Part shown: piece after piece, positions 20,463 to 29,901 of the stretch | How the letters are laid out: the number at the start of each line of letters is the position of its first letter | Numbering within the stretch: the first letter of the stretch is position 1 | From: JADJOY01 sp016713535 [NCBI: Deltaproteobacteria bacterium] | GTDB lineage: Bacteria > JADJOY01 | Reading direction: 5' to 3' | NCBI GenBank assembly: GCA_016713535.1 | Contig: JADJOY010000004.1 | Span: forward strand, 248,001-312,000 | Length of the DNA: 64,000 bases | The notes under the pieces: model-generated | The model's database searches: none | What the model was told of the DNA's origin: nothing | The model's input: only the letters and a program-made list of their open reading frames with translations | Made by a program: the position numbers and the translations under genes

Positions 20463-21832
20463 ATGGACGCCGAGCGCATCCGCCGCCTCGAACAGATCGA
20501 CCGCGACCACGTCTGGCACCCGTTCACGCAGATGAAGGGGTGGATGGACGAGAAGCCGCTCATCATCGAGCGCGCCGACGGGAACTGGCTGATCGACGTC
20601 GAGGGCAAGCGCTACCTCGACGGCGTCTCGAGCTTGTGGGTCACGGTGCACGGACACCGCGTCCCCGAGATCGACACGGCGGTGAGCGAGCAGCTCGGGC
20701 GCGTCGCGCACTCGACGCTCCTCGGGCTCGCGAGCGTGCCGTCGATCGAGCTCGCCGAGCGGCTGGTGCGGATCGCGCCGCCAGGGCTCACCCGGGTCTT
20801 CTACTCCGACTCGGGATCCACCGCGGTCGAGGTGGCGCTCAAGATCGCGTACCAGTTCTGGCAGCAGCAGCTCGGAGGGAGCCGCAAGAAGCGCTTCGTG
20901 TGCTTCGAGAACGCCTACCACGGCGACACCCTCGGCTCGGTGAGCGTCGGTGGGATCGACCTCTTCCACCAGGTGTACCGGCCGCTGCTCTTCGAGACGC
21001 TGCGCGTGCCATCGCCGTATTGCTATCGCTGCCCTCTCGGCAAGAGCTATCCGAGCTGCGAGACCGCGTGCCTCGAGCCGCTCGAGCGGATGCTCGCCGA
21101 GCAGGCCGACGAGGTCGTCGCGGTGGTGATCGAACCGCAGGTGCAGGGAGCGGCGGGCATGCTCATCCAGCCCGCGGGGTTCCTGAAGCGGGTGCGCGAG
21201 CTGTGCGATCGCTTCGGCGTGCTGCTCATCGCCGACGAGGTGGCGACCGGCTTCGGGCGAACGGGCACGCTCTTTGCCTGCGACCGCGAAGGCGTGGTGC
21301 CCGACCTCATGTGCGTCGCCAAGGGCATCACCGGCGGCTACCTGCCGCTCGCGGCCACCCTGACCACCGAGCGCGTGTTCGGAGGCTTCCTCGCCGAGTT
21401 CCGCGACAAGCGCACGTTCTTCCACGGCCACACCTACACCGGGAACCCCTCGCGTGCGCGGCGGCGATCGCCAACATCGACCTGCTCGAGCGCACCGGTC
21501 TGGTGGGCACGGTCGACCGCAAGGCCGAGCTCCTCGCCGCGGCCCTCGCGCCGCTCACCGAGCACCCGAACCTCGGCGAGATCCGCCAGCGCGGCCTGAT
21601 GGTCGGGATCGAGCTGGTCGCCGAGCGCGCCACGCGGGCGGAGCTCGACTACGGCGCCCGCACTGGGCACCAGGTCATCCTGGCGGCGCGGCGCCGCGGG
21701 GTCATCCTGCGCCCGCTCGGTGACGTGCTGGTGCTGATGCCGCCGCTCTCGATCACGCCGGACGAGATCGAGCTGCTCGCGCGGGTGCTCCGGGAGGCGC
21801 TCGACGAAGTGCTCCCGGCCCACCGATCCTGA
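20463..21832 (+). CDS. bioA: Adenosylmethionine-8-amino-7-oxononanoate aminotransferase (one frameshift in this assembly)
   Basis: A PLP class III aminotransferase that makes 7,8-diaminopelargonic acid. [12 protein letters not shown] near the start, [35 protein letters not shown] and Lys287 in [14 protein letters not shown] mark it as BioA. The frame breaks in the C4 run 21446-21449 within GHTYTGNP; one added C gives a continuous 456-residue protein ending [14 protein letters not shown]. bioF-bioA form an operon; bioB and bioD are not in the window. Confidence 0.9.
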
Positions 21833-21900
21833 GTTAATCTGCCGGTTTTGCGCGCCTGCCGCGCCCCTCTTCCGGTTCACCCGACTCAAGGAGATCGACG

Positions 21901-22482
21901 ATGGCCTTCACCCTTCCGCCGCTTCCGTATGCCAAGGACGCTCTCGCCCCGCACCTCTCGGCCGAGACCCTCGAGTTCCACCACGGCAAGCACCACAACG
22001 CTTACGTCACCAACCTCAACAAGCTCCTCGAAGGGAAGCCCGACGCCTCGAAGTCGCTCGAGGAGATCATCCTCTCGTCGGACGGCGGCGTCTTCAACAA
22101 CGCGGCGCAGATCTGGAACCACACGTTCTACTGGAACAGCATGAAGCCGAACGGCGGCGGCGCACCGACCGGTGAGCTGGCCACCGCGATCGATCGCGAC
22201 TTCGGCAGCCTCGACAAGCTCAAGGAAGAGTTCACCGCCGCCGCGACCACCCAGTTCGGCTCGGGCTGGGCATGGCTCGTGCTCGACAAGGGCAAGCTCA
22301 TGGTGACCAAGACCGCCAACGCCGATCTCCCCATGAAGCACGGCCAGAAGGCGCTCCTGACGCTCGATGTCTGGGAGCACGCCTATTACATCGACTACCG
22401 CAACCTCCGTCCCAAGTACATCGAGACCTTCCTCACCCACCTCGTGAACTGGGACTTCGCGCTCGCCAACCTCAAGGGCTGA
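21901..22482 (+). CDS. sodB: Iron superoxide dismutase
   Basis: A 193-residue Fe/Mn-family SOD. Metal ligands His27, His74, Asp156 and His160 (DVWEHAYYIDY) are in place, and Gln70 in AAQIWNHTFYW is the Fe-type position. No signal peptide is seen, so it is cytoplasmic. An AAGGAG ribosome site precedes the ATG. Its last 11 bases overlap the convergent gspE-like gene. Confidence 0.95.
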   Translation: MAFTLPPLPYAKDALAPHLSAETLEFHHGKHHNAYVTNLNKLLEGKPDASKSLEEIILSSDGGVFNNAAQIWNHTFYWNSMKPNGGGAPTGELATAIDRDFGSLDKLKEEFTAAATTQFGSGWAWLVLDKGKLMVTKTANADLPMKHGQKALLTLDVWEHAYYIDYRNLRPKYIETFLTHLVNWDFALANLKG

Positions 22483-24019
22483 CGGAGGCCACCGCGGCGC
22501 GTAGCTGCCGGTACGGCAGCACGCGCACGACCTCGTCGAGCGAGGTCGCCCCGGCCGCGACCTTCCCGAGCGCATCCTCCAGCAAGCCGTGAAATCCTGC
22601 GCGCCGCGCCGCGGCGCGCAGGTCCGAAGTGTTCACGCCATCCGCGATCCGGTCCTGGAGCTGCTCGTCCACCACCAGCAGCTCGTAGATTCCCGTGCGG
22701 CCCTTGTAGCCGCTTCCGAAGCAGCGCTCGCAGCCCGCGCCGTGGCTGGTGACGATGCCGTCGAGCCGCGCACCGAACAGCGCGCGGTGCGCTTCGCTCG
22801 GCGGCGCCTCGACGCGACAGCCAGCGCAGACCCGGCGCACCAGCCGCTGCGACACGCAGCCGAGCAGCGCCTCGGCGATGTCCCAGTTCTCGACGCCGAG
22901 CGCGCGTAGCCGGGTGATCGCGCCGAAGGCGTCGGCGGTGTGCAGCGTCCCGAGGACCAGGTGGCCGGTGGATGCCGCCTTCGTCGCGGTGTCGGCGGTG
23001 ACGAGGTCGCGGATCTCGCCGATCAGCATGACGTCCGGGTTCTGGCGCAGGAACGCGCGCGCCAGGTCCGCCATGGTGAGGTTCTTGTCGACCTGCTTCT
23101 GGTTGACCTTGGGGATGCGGATCTCGATCGGGTCCTCGGCCGTGATCACCTTGCGGTGATGGTCTCGAAGCCTGCAGACCGCGGCGGAGAGCGTGGTGGT
23201 CTTGCCGCTCGATGTCGGGCCTGTGACCAGCACCATCCCCTCGGGGTTGTCGAGGAGCGCGGTGAACTGGGACGTTACGCCGTCCGACATGCCGAGGTCC
23301 TCGATCGACAGCAATCCCATCGACGGGTCGAGGATGCGGATCACCACGTCCTCGCCCTCGAGGCCGGGCAGGGTGCTCACGCGCAGGTCGACCTCGCGGC
23401 TCTTTCCGCCGCCGTCCACGACCTCGATCTCGATGCGGCCGTCGAGGGGCCGCCGTCGCTCGGCGATGTCGAGCTCGGCGAGGATCTTGACCCGCGACAC
23501 CACCTGCTTGACGTTGGCCGGACTGAGCGGCGTGCGGAGCTGGTGGAGCACGCCGTCGATCCGCAGCCGCACGTCGACGTCGTCCTCGTAACACTCGAGG
23601 TGGATGTCGGACGCGCCCTTGGCGAGGCCGTGGGCGAGGAGGTCGTCGAAGAGCTGCGACGGGCTCGCGTCGTCGCGCGCGGGTGGAGAGCGCAGGTCGA
23701 TGCGCGGCACCTCGCGCGCGGTCTTCTCGGCAGGTGCACCACCGCCGAAGCCGGCCACCAGCGCGCGGTCGATCTCGTAGCCGTTGAGGCCCACCGCCTT
23801 CACGTCTCGCCCGAGGCGCTTCTCGATGGTCGCGACGACCTGCGCGTTGCGCGGATCGAGCAAGCCGACCGTCACCGTTGCCTTGCTCGTCGGGTCCACC
23901 CGCCCGAGCACGACGCAGCGCTCGCGCTCGCAGAAGCTCTTCGAGAGGAGCTGGATCGATGCCGGATCGAGCTCGAACTGCGACAGCTCGGAGAACGTCT
24001 CCATTCGCTCACGGGTCAT
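22472..24019 (-). CDS. GspE/PilB-family secretion or pilus ATPase
   Basis: A 515-residue ATPase of the type II secretion/type IV pilus class. An N-terminal GspE-N domain (about 1-95) precedes the ATPase domain with Walker A GPTSSGKT at 267-274, the VITAEDPIEI Asp box, Walker B VMLIGEIRD, the His box TLHTADAFGAITRL and a zinc module with CAGC and CERC about 30 residues apart. This supports a motor role at the inner membrane. No other pil or gsp gene adjoins it. ATG 24019 overlaps the stop of a small upstream frame by ATGA; ATG 24004 is an alternative. Confidence 0.85.
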   Translation of the reverse strand: MTRERMETFSELSQFELDPASIQLLSKSFCERERCVVLGRVDPTSKATVTVGLLDPRNAQVVATIEKRLGRDVKAVGLNGYEIDRALVAGFGGGAPAEKTAREVPRIDLRSPPARDDASPSQLFDDLLAHGLAKGASDIHLECYEDDVDVRLRIDGVLHQLRTPLSPANVKQVVSRVKILAELDIAERRRPLDGRIEIEVVDGGGKSREVDLRVSTLPGLEGEDVVIRILDPSMGLLSIEDLGMSDGVTSQFTALLDNPEGMVLVTGPTSSGKTTTLSAAVCRLRDHHRKVITAEDPIEIRIPKVNQKQVDKNLTMADLARAFLRQNPDVMLIGEIRDLVTADTATKAASTGHLVLGTLHTADAFGAITRLRALGVENWDIAEALLGCVSQRLVRRVCAGCRVEAPPSEAHRALFGARLDGIVTSHGAGCERCFGSGYKGRTGIYELLVVDEQLQDRIADGVNTSDLRAAARRAGFHGLLEDALGKVAAGATSLDEVVRVLPYRQLRAAVASVSP

Positions 24020-24432
24020 CCAGGCACTCCTCGAGGCGGGTGGACGGGCAGCGCGATGCGCGCGCGATAGTCCATCAGGCGCTGCTTGGAGTCGAGCACG
24101 AGGTCCGGCGTGGCTCTGCACCGAAGGCGCAGTCGATCCGGGGCGGCGCGGAGGCCTCGCGGACGCGCGGTGAGCCTGGGGGCCTCGCGTGAGCGGGCGG
24201 GCGGCCAGGGGCCGGAGGGCGCCAGGGTCGACGGCGGTTCGGGCCCCGCGAGCGCCAGCCCGAGGACGGCGGCACCCGTCACGGCCTGTTCGGCGACCTC
24301 GCCCCAGTCGACGGGAGTCGGCCGGCCGCACTGCGGGAGCTGGCAGAGGCGCGCCGGGGGGAGGGGGGGGGTCGGGCGCGGGTCCGCGTTGCCGATGTCG
24401 GGGGCGGAGCCGGCTCGAGCGCGAATCCTCAC
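24016..24432 (-). CDS. Hypothetical Pro/Arg-rich protein coupled to gspE-like gene
   Basis: A possible 138-residue protein that fills the otherwise gene-free stretch before the ATPase. It is Pro-, Arg- and Ala-rich, with one hydrophobic patch (AVTGAAVLGLALAGP) and no known motif. In its favour, the stop codon overlaps the ATPase start as ATGA and the last 30 residues (DSKQRLMDYRARIALPV) look protein-like. Against it, composition is biased, a long G-run lies inside, and the start is uncertain. Otherwise this stretch holds nothing recognisable. Confidence 0.3.
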   Translation of the reverse strand: MRIRARAGSAPDIGNADPRPTPPLPPARLCQLPQCGRPTPVDWGEVAEQAVTGAAVLGLALAGPEPPSTLAPSGPWPPARSREAPRLTARPRGLRAAPDRLRLRCRATPDLVLDSKQRLMDYRARIALPVHPPRGVPG

Positions 24433-24468
24433 CCGCTTCCGTCATTGGACGCGCGCTCGGCCCGACCT

Positions 24469-25610
24469 TCACATCCCGACGAGCTTGCCGATGATCTCCT
24501 TCATCACCTCGCTGGTGCCGCCGCCGATGGTGATGAGTCGCACGTCCTTGAAGGCACGGCCGATGTGGTACTCGGTCGTGTAGCCAAAGCCGCCGTGGAA
24601 CTGCTGGCAGTCGTACACCACCTTCTGCGCGAGGTCGCCGGCGAAGAGCTTCGCCATCGAGATCTCCTTCACGCAGTACTCCTTGCGGTCGTAGAGATCG
24701 ACGGCGTGGTAGGTGAGGCGCTTGGCCGCCTCGATGGCGGTCATGTGGTCGACGAACTTGTGGCGCCACACCTGGAACTTGAGGATCGGCTTGCCGAAGG
24801 CCTCGCGGGTGTTCCCGTACTCGATCGAGTCCGCGATCATCTTCTCCATGCCGGAGACGCAGGCGATCGCGGCGATCAGCCGCTCGCCCTGGAAGTTCGT
24901 CATGATGTGGTAGAAGCCCTGGTTTTCCTCGCCCAGCACGTAGCGCTGCGGGATCCGGCACTCGTCGAAGTAGAGCAGCGCCGTGTCGCTTGCGAGGTTG
25001 CCGATCTTCTTGATCTTCTTCGAGACCGAGAAGCCCGTCACGTCGTTCGGGAAGGTGACCAGCGAGATCCCGCCGAAGCCCTCCCCGCCGGTGCGCACCG
25101 CGAGCGTGATGAAGTCGGCGCGGGTGCCGTTGGTGATCCACAGCTTCTGGCCGCTGATCACGTAGTCGCCGCCGTCCTTGCGCGCGACGGTCTTGATGTT
25201 CGACACGTCGCTGCCGCAGCCCGGCTCGGACACGCCGAGTGCCGCGATCTTCTCGCCGGCGACCGCCGGGCGAGGAACTCGGCCTTCTGCTCGTCGGTGC
25301 CGATCTCCTCGATGATCGGGGTCGCCATGTCGCTCTGCACCATGAGCGCCATGTTCACGCCGGCGTTGGTGGTGCGGACCAGTTCCTCCGCGTAAGCGGC
25401 CGTGTACCACCAGTCGAGCCCGCTGCCGCCCCACTTGGGATCGACACGGATGCCGAGCAAGCCGAGCTCACCGGCGCGCTTGAAGATCTCGCGCGGGAAG
25501 ATCCCCGCCTCGTCCCATTCCTCCGAGTGCGGGGCGCACTCCTTCTCGGCGAAGTCGCGCACGGTCTTGCGGAACATCTCGTGATCTTCGGTGAACGGGT
25601 TGCCGAGCAT
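24469..25610 (-). CDS. Acyl-CoA dehydrogenase (one frameshift in this assembly)
   Basis: An FAD-dependent acyl-CoA dehydrogenase, 380 residues when corrected. [20 protein letters not shown] begins the N-terminal helical domain; [18 protein letters not shown] is the FAD-binding middle strand; [20 protein letters not shown] and [15 protein letters not shown] are C-terminal signatures. The frame breaks at GGG 25268-25270, where one base is missing. It likely acts in fatty-acid or branched acyl-CoA breakdown; chain length cannot be told. A perfect 16-bp palindrome lies upstream and suggests TetR-type control. Confidence 0.88.
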
Positions 25611-25670
25611 GCGGGTGTCTCCTCCTCCCCTCCACGCGGTAGGGGGGTGCCGGGTTCGGCGAGACTCTAG

Positions 25671-25686
25671 CCTACCGATCGGTAGG
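25671..25686. promoter_or_regulatory. 16-bp perfect palindrome, likely TetR-family operator
   Basis: CCTACCGATCGGTAGG is fully palindromic and sits in the divergent gap between the acyl-CoA dehydrogenase and the SRPBCC gene. Such sites upstream of acyl-CoA genes usually bind TetR-type fatty-acid regulators; which one is unknown. Confidence 0.5.
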
Positions 25687-25733
25687 TGTCGCAGCTTCCC
25701 CACCTCGGTGGCCTCGCGCCAGATTCGACCTCG

Positions 25734-26177
25734 ATGCGCACCATCCGTCACGTGGTCGAGATCGCGGCGCCGCCCGAGCGCGTGTGGGCGGTGCTGACCG
25801 ACCTCGCGCGCTATCGCGACTGGAACCCGTTCATCGTCCGCGCGTCGGGGCGCCTCGCGGTGGCGAGCAAGCTCGACGTCACGTTCGTGCCGCTCGGCGG
25901 TCGCGCGATGCGGTTCCACCCGGTGATCGTTCGCCTCGATCCCGAGCGCGAGCTGGCCTGGGCGGCTCGGCTCCTGGTGCCCGGGCTCTTCGACGGTGAG
26001 CACGCCTTCCTTCTCTCGAGAACGAGCGCCGGTGCGACGCGCCTCGAGCAGCTCGCGACCTTCGACGGCGTGGTGGTGCCCCTCTTGCCCTGGAAGACGG
26101 GGCCCGGGCTTCGCGACGGCTTCGGCGCCATGGTCCACGCGCTGGCCGCGGTCGCCGAGGGGCGCACGCGGACGTGA
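25734..26177 (+). CDS. SRPBCC-domain (START-like) protein
   Basis: A 147-residue helix-grip protein. The N-terminal strand [21 protein letters not shown], the [13 protein letters not shown] turn and the C-terminal long helix [16 protein letters not shown] are typical of the SRPBCC/polyketide-cyclase-like fold, which binds hydrophobic ligands. Substrate unknown. ATG at 25734 starts exactly at the first strand. It is divergent from the acyl-CoA dehydrogenase gene and may share its operator. Confidence 0.75.
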   Translation: MRTIRHVVEIAAPPERVWAVLTDLARYRDWNPFIVRASGRLAVASKLDVTFVPLGGRAMRFHPVIVRLDPERELAWAARLLVPGLFDGEHAFLLSRTSAGATRLEQLATFDGVVVPLLPWKTGPGLRDGFGAMVHALAAVAEGRTRT

Positions 26178-26297
26178 GTTCGACCTGCGAACGATGGAGG
26201 CACCGCTCCGGTCACCCCCTGTGGCTCACCGACCGCCACTCCGGCGGCAGGCCAACACGCGCGCTCGGCGGCGTCCAGCCCGTAGCCGGATGATCGC

Positions 26298-26899
26298 TCA
26301 GAGCCCCGGCTGCTCCGCGTCGTGAGCGCGGGCGATCGCGGTCCGGAGCGCCGTATCGAGACGGTCGGCGGCGAGCACGACCTTCCCGTCGTGCGCCGCG
26401 CGAACCGCCCCGGCGGGCACCGCGAAGTCCCCGCGTTTTCGATGAAGACCGTGAGTGTCGGCCTGGCACCGAAATGGATCTCGCGTACCGCGCCGCACGG
26501 ATCGCCCCCTTCTTCGAGGAAGACGGGATTGCCGAGCTCCACCGCGCGCAGCATCCGGAGCTGATCCGCGGTGTGGTCCTCGCTCGGCACGCCGTAACGC
26601 GGCCGGGCGGCGTCTTCGCGCGGTGACGCGACCGGGTGATGGCCCGCCTCGGCGGGGCCGGTCGCTCGTGGCCGCTCGCCGAGCGCCTCGCGCAGGTGAT
26701 CGGCCAGGGAGGACGGCGTCGTCGATCGCACCAGGCCGACGAGCTTGGTCCATCCCTGGCGAGCCAGGGATGCGACGTCGGAGGCCTGGCGGCCGCGAAC
26801 CAGCTCGCGAAGCTTTTCTTCGCCGCGCGCGAGCAGGGTGAAGCGCTCGTGACGTCGTCCGGCCCAGGTGGTCTTGGCTTCGGTTTCTTCGGCTTGCAT
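26298..26899 (-). CDS. Hypothetical protein with PRC-barrel/DUF2171-like C-terminus (frameshifted in this assembly)
   Basis: About 200 residues when an indel in the C run 26429-26432 is corrected. The N-terminal 80 residues are charged and helical (EKLRELVRGRQASDVASLARQ). The C-terminal 90 residues (GNPVFLEEGGDPCGAVREIHFG, then FAVPAGAVRAAHDGKVVLAADRLD) have the small beta-barrel pattern of PRC-barrel or DUF2171 proteins. Function unknown. It lies between the convergent SRPBCC gene and the di-iron gene. Confidence 0.5.
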
Positions 26900-27049
26900 C
26901 GCTCTCTCCTCCGTGGATCCAGCACGAGAGAGCAACGGACGTGCCGCTCGCGAAAGCGGCGAAACGACGGTAGCGGTCCGCGACGCGGACCGCTACCGTC
27001 GGTGCTTTGAAGAAGCGTGCGTGCAAGATCGGCGCTCGGCGCCGTCCGC

Positions 27050-28193
27050 TCAGGCCTCGAGGAGGTCGTTCGCGGTCAGCTCGGGCGCAGCCTTGCCGTT
27101 CTCCCACTCGAGGAGCCCGATCTCGGCGTACGCGGGGCGGATCCGATCGGTGAGCAGGCCGATCCGCTTCAGGTTCGGCACGATGCGCTTGAACATCGTC
27201 TTGCGGAAGAAGTTCATGAACTCGGACTCGAGCAGCACCTTGTTCCACTCCGAGCGCTTCATCTGGTGCGCGTAGTGCTCGTCGTAGAACTCGTGGGCGA
27301 GGAAGCGGTTGCGCAGCAGCACCGTCATCTCGAACGCCCAGTCCTCGCGCTCGTGCCGGTCCTTCTCCGAGCTCCTTCGTGTAGAAATCGCCGAGCGCGA
27401 CGACCCCGTAGTGGACGTGGCGCGCCTCGTCGGTGATCACGAACTTGAGGAGCTCCTGAGCAGCGGCTCCTTGGTGGCTGCGCGGATGGTGCCGAAGGCG
27501 CCCAGCGCCAACCCTTCGATCATGATCTGCATCGCCAGGAACTTGATGTCCCAGCGCGAGTCGCTCATGAGGGCGTCGATGAGCACGTAGAGGTTGTCGT
27601 TGATCGGGTAGAACTTCTCGAGCTTCTCGGTGAGGTAGCGGTGGAAGACCTCGACGTGACGCCCCTCGTCCATGACCTGCGTCGAGCCGTAGAGCTTGCC
27701 GTCGATCCACTTCACGGCCTCGGTGACCTGGCACGCCGCGAACAAGGCGCCCTGCTCGCCGTGCAGGAACTGGCTCAGCATCCAGGCGAGCAACGCGTAG
27801 CGCTGCTCGGCGCGCTCGCGCTTCGAGAGCTTGGTGTAGGACGGAAGGTCACGTAGCGGCAGCAGCTCCTCGGGGATGAGCTCGCGCTTGGGATCGAAGG
27901 GATCGACCTCCGTGGTCCAGTCGAGCACCTCGTCGGAGTTCCACTGACCGAGCTTCGCGGCCTGGAAGAGCTTCGCCAGCTCGGCGTGATCCCGGCCGTA
28001 CTGCCAAACGAAGTGGGCGTCGTAGGACGTCGCGACGTCGGTGGCTTCGTGTCCCTTTCCCCGCTGCAGCACATAGCCGCGGGTGGCCGGCCCGACCAGC
28101 GCCTTGAGCACCTTGGGGGTTCCGGATGTGGATGGCCTCCAGGATGTTGTCGGAGTTCGACGCGAGGTTCTGGATCATCTGGAACGGATGCAT
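27050..28193 (-). CDS. Ferritin-like di-iron protein (three frameshifts in this assembly)
   Basis: A helical protein of about 380 residues, restored by three indels (G run 28115-28119 one too long; near 27458 one missing; near 27367 one extra). Four metal-ligand helices of a di-iron centre are seen: LHGEQGALFAACQ, MDEGRHVEVFHRYL, IMIEGLALGAFGTI and VITDEARHVHYGVV. This is the EXXH-pair layout of ferritin-like oxygenases and R2-like proteins; N-oxygenases of the AurF type are a possible match, but the substrate is unknown. It follows a TetR gene by 25 bases and is probably controlled by it. Confidence 0.65.
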
Positions 28194-28218
28194 GGTGGGC
28201 TCCTCGAGCGTGTGCGGC

Positions 28219-28815
28219 TCAGGGTTGGCTGTCGAAGAAGAGCGTGTGGACGAGGTCCAGCGTTCGGTCGGTCTTGCCCCAGAGGGGCTCCCGTAGCGGC
28301 CCGGAGGCGGAGCGGATCACGGCGCCGGCGACCAGCTCCAGGATCGCGGCGCGGACCGGCAGGCCGCGACGAACGTGTGTCCGTCCCTCGACCCGCACGA
28401 AGCGCTCGATCCGATCAAGGATCGGCAGACCCGCGGTGAGCAACATCTGGTGGCCGGGCCCGCGGCCGTCGAGCAACTCACGCAAGATGAGCCGCACCAG
28501 ACCCGGACTGCCATCGATGAAGGCGAGGTAGCGGCGGACCAGCTCCTCGAAGCGGGTGCGGAAGTCGCCCCCCATCTCGATCGCCCCGGAGAGCGCCTCA
28601 CCGAGGCGCCCGAAGCCGTCGTTCACCGCCGCGGCGTAGAGGTCGTCCTTGGAGCCGAAGTGGTAGAGCAGCGACGGCCGGCTGATTCCCGCCGCCCGCG
28701 CGATGTCCTCGAGCCGTGCTCCGTCGAAGCCGACGCGCCCGAACTCCGCCTGCGCCGCCTCGAGGAGGCGCTCGGCGGTGGCGACGTCGTTGTCGGCGAG
28801 GCGCGGCCGTCCCAT
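28219..28815 (-). CDS. TetR-family transcriptional regulator
   Basis: A 198-residue TetR repressor. The N-terminal HTH runs TAERLLEAAQAEFGRVGFDGARLEDIARAAGISRPSLLYHFGSK, in the usual position (about residues 12-55); the rest is the helical ligand domain. ATG at 28815 is chosen because the operator palindrome lies just upstream at 28831-28848. It is followed 25 bases later by the ferritin-like gene, so the pair are probably an autoregulated operon. Confidence 0.88.
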   Translation of the reverse strand: MGRPRLADNDVATAERLLEAAQAEFGRVGFDGARLEDIARAAGISRPSLLYHFGSKDDLYAAAVNDGFGRLGEALSGAIEMGGDFRTRFEELVRRYLAFIDGSPGLVRLILRELLDGRGPGHQMLLTAGLPILDRIERFVRVEGRTHVRRGLPVRAAILELVAGAVIRSASGPLREPLWGKTDRTLDLVHTLFFDSQP

Positions 28816-28830
28816 GACGAAATCGAAAAT

Positions 28831-28848
28831 ATCTACTCGTGAGTAGAT
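28831..28848. promoter_or_regulatory. TetR operator palindrome
   Basis: ATCTACTC-GT-GAGTAGAT: two perfect 8-bp arms with a 2-base centre, in a locally A+T-rich stretch 16 bases before the tetR start and 114 bases before the dienelactone hydrolase. Spacing and symmetry fit self-repression of the adjacent TetR. Confidence 0.7.
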
Positions 28849-28961
28849 TGTCAAGGCGCGAGCGATCGACGTCATCCCGGAGAGCGCGTCCTGGTTGTGC
28901 CTCGCGGATCCGGGCCCTTATGCTCGCCTACCTCACGCTTGTCGGACGGAGGTTTCCGGGT

Positions 28962-29633
28962 ATGGGCGAGATGATCCAGTTCAAGCGCCCGGACGGGCGC
29001 GCCGGCTCGGGCTACCTGGCGGTCCCGTCGCACGGCGAGGCCGCACCTGGCGTGGTGGTCGTGCAGGAGTGGTGGGGCTTGCAGGCCCAGATCAAGGGCG
29101 TCGCCGACCGCTTCGCCGAGGCGGGCTTTCGCGCGCTGGCCCCCGACCTCTACGAGGGGAGGATCGCTCGCGACGCCGGAGAGGCGAGCCAGATGATGAA
29201 CGGCCTCGACTTCGTCGACGCCGCCCAGCAGGACGTGCGCGGCGCGGTGAGGCACCTCAAGATGAGCGGCGGGAAGGTCGCCGTGACGGGCTTCTGCATG
29301 GGCGGAGCGATCACGCTGATCGCCGCCGTTCACGTGCCCGAGTGCGATGCCGCGGTGTGCTTCTACGGCATCCCTCCCGAGGAGGCCGCCGATCCCCGCA
29401 GCGTGCGCGTGCCTTTCCAGGGGCACTTCGCCGACCAAGACGGGTGGTGCAACCCGAAGGCGGTGAACGACCTGGAGAAGGGGCTCGCGTCGGCCGCGGT
29501 GCCCGCCGAGATCCACCGCTACGCGGCTCAGCACGCGTTCTTCAACGAGCAGCGCCCCGAGGTTCACGACCCCGCGGCCGCGACGCTCGCCTGGGAACGG
29601 TCGATCAAGTTCCTTCGCAAGCACCTCGGCTGA
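28962..29633 (+). CDS. Dienelactone hydrolase family protein
   Basis: A 223-residue alpha/beta hydrolase of the DLH family. The nucleophile Cys is in TGFCMGGAIT, the Asp in HFADQDGWC, the His in AAQHAFFNEQRP, and the Glu of VVVQEWWGLQ that gates the Cys is present. It hydrolyses cyclic esters such as dienelactone, or related carboxyl esters; no aromatic-degradation genes are close. ATG at 28962 follows GGAGG by nine bases. It is divergent from tetR and may share its operator region. Confidence 0.88.
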   Translation: MGEMIQFKRPDGRAGSGYLAVPSHGEAAPGVVVVQEWWGLQAQIKGVADRFAEAGFRALAPDLYEGRIARDAGEASQMMNGLDFVDAAQQDVRGAVRHLKMSGGKVAVTGFCMGGAITLIAAVHVPECDAAVCFYGIPPEEAADPRSVRVPFQGHFADQDGWCNPKAVNDLEKGLASAAVPAEIHRYAAQHAFFNEQRPEVHDPAAATLAWERSIKFLRKHLG

Positions 29634-29799
29634 AGGGCCGGATCGGCCGGGCGGCGGGCGCCGACCCGTCCAAGTTGTCTCATCGGTGAGTCCGAAACCG
29701 GGTACCTCGGTTAGCGGTGGCTACCAACGGTTGGCCCACCGGCCTCCCCCCTCGCCCGGATTCATTTGAAAAATCTGCTTCGTGCCGTCCGTGCACGAT

Positions 29800-29815
29800 T
29801 GGCGCAGCGCTTGCT
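29800..29815 (+). promoter_or_regulatory. Sigma-54 (-24/-12) promoter before HEAT-repeat gene
   Basis: TGGCGCA-GCGC-TTGCT: the invariant GG (29801-29802) and GC (29813-29814) have the exact spacing for RpoN, with five of seven positions of the -24 block and all of the -12 block matching. Transcription would start near 29826, about 75 bases before the HEAT gene. Confidence 0.55.
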
Positions 29816-29901
29816 TCGCCCTGACGTTGCGAGACAGATCGGCACGGCGCGGCGGACCCCAGCGCGGTGGCGGCCCGATCTGGACGAGGGGGGACGTGGC
29901 C

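Noticed and set aside
29634-29760. Riboswitch or structured leader before the HEAT gene
   Set aside because: Small hairpins (CGGTGG/CCACCG with an inner CCAA/TTGG) exist but no known riboswitch consensus, and the region lies upstream of the predicted sigma-54 start.
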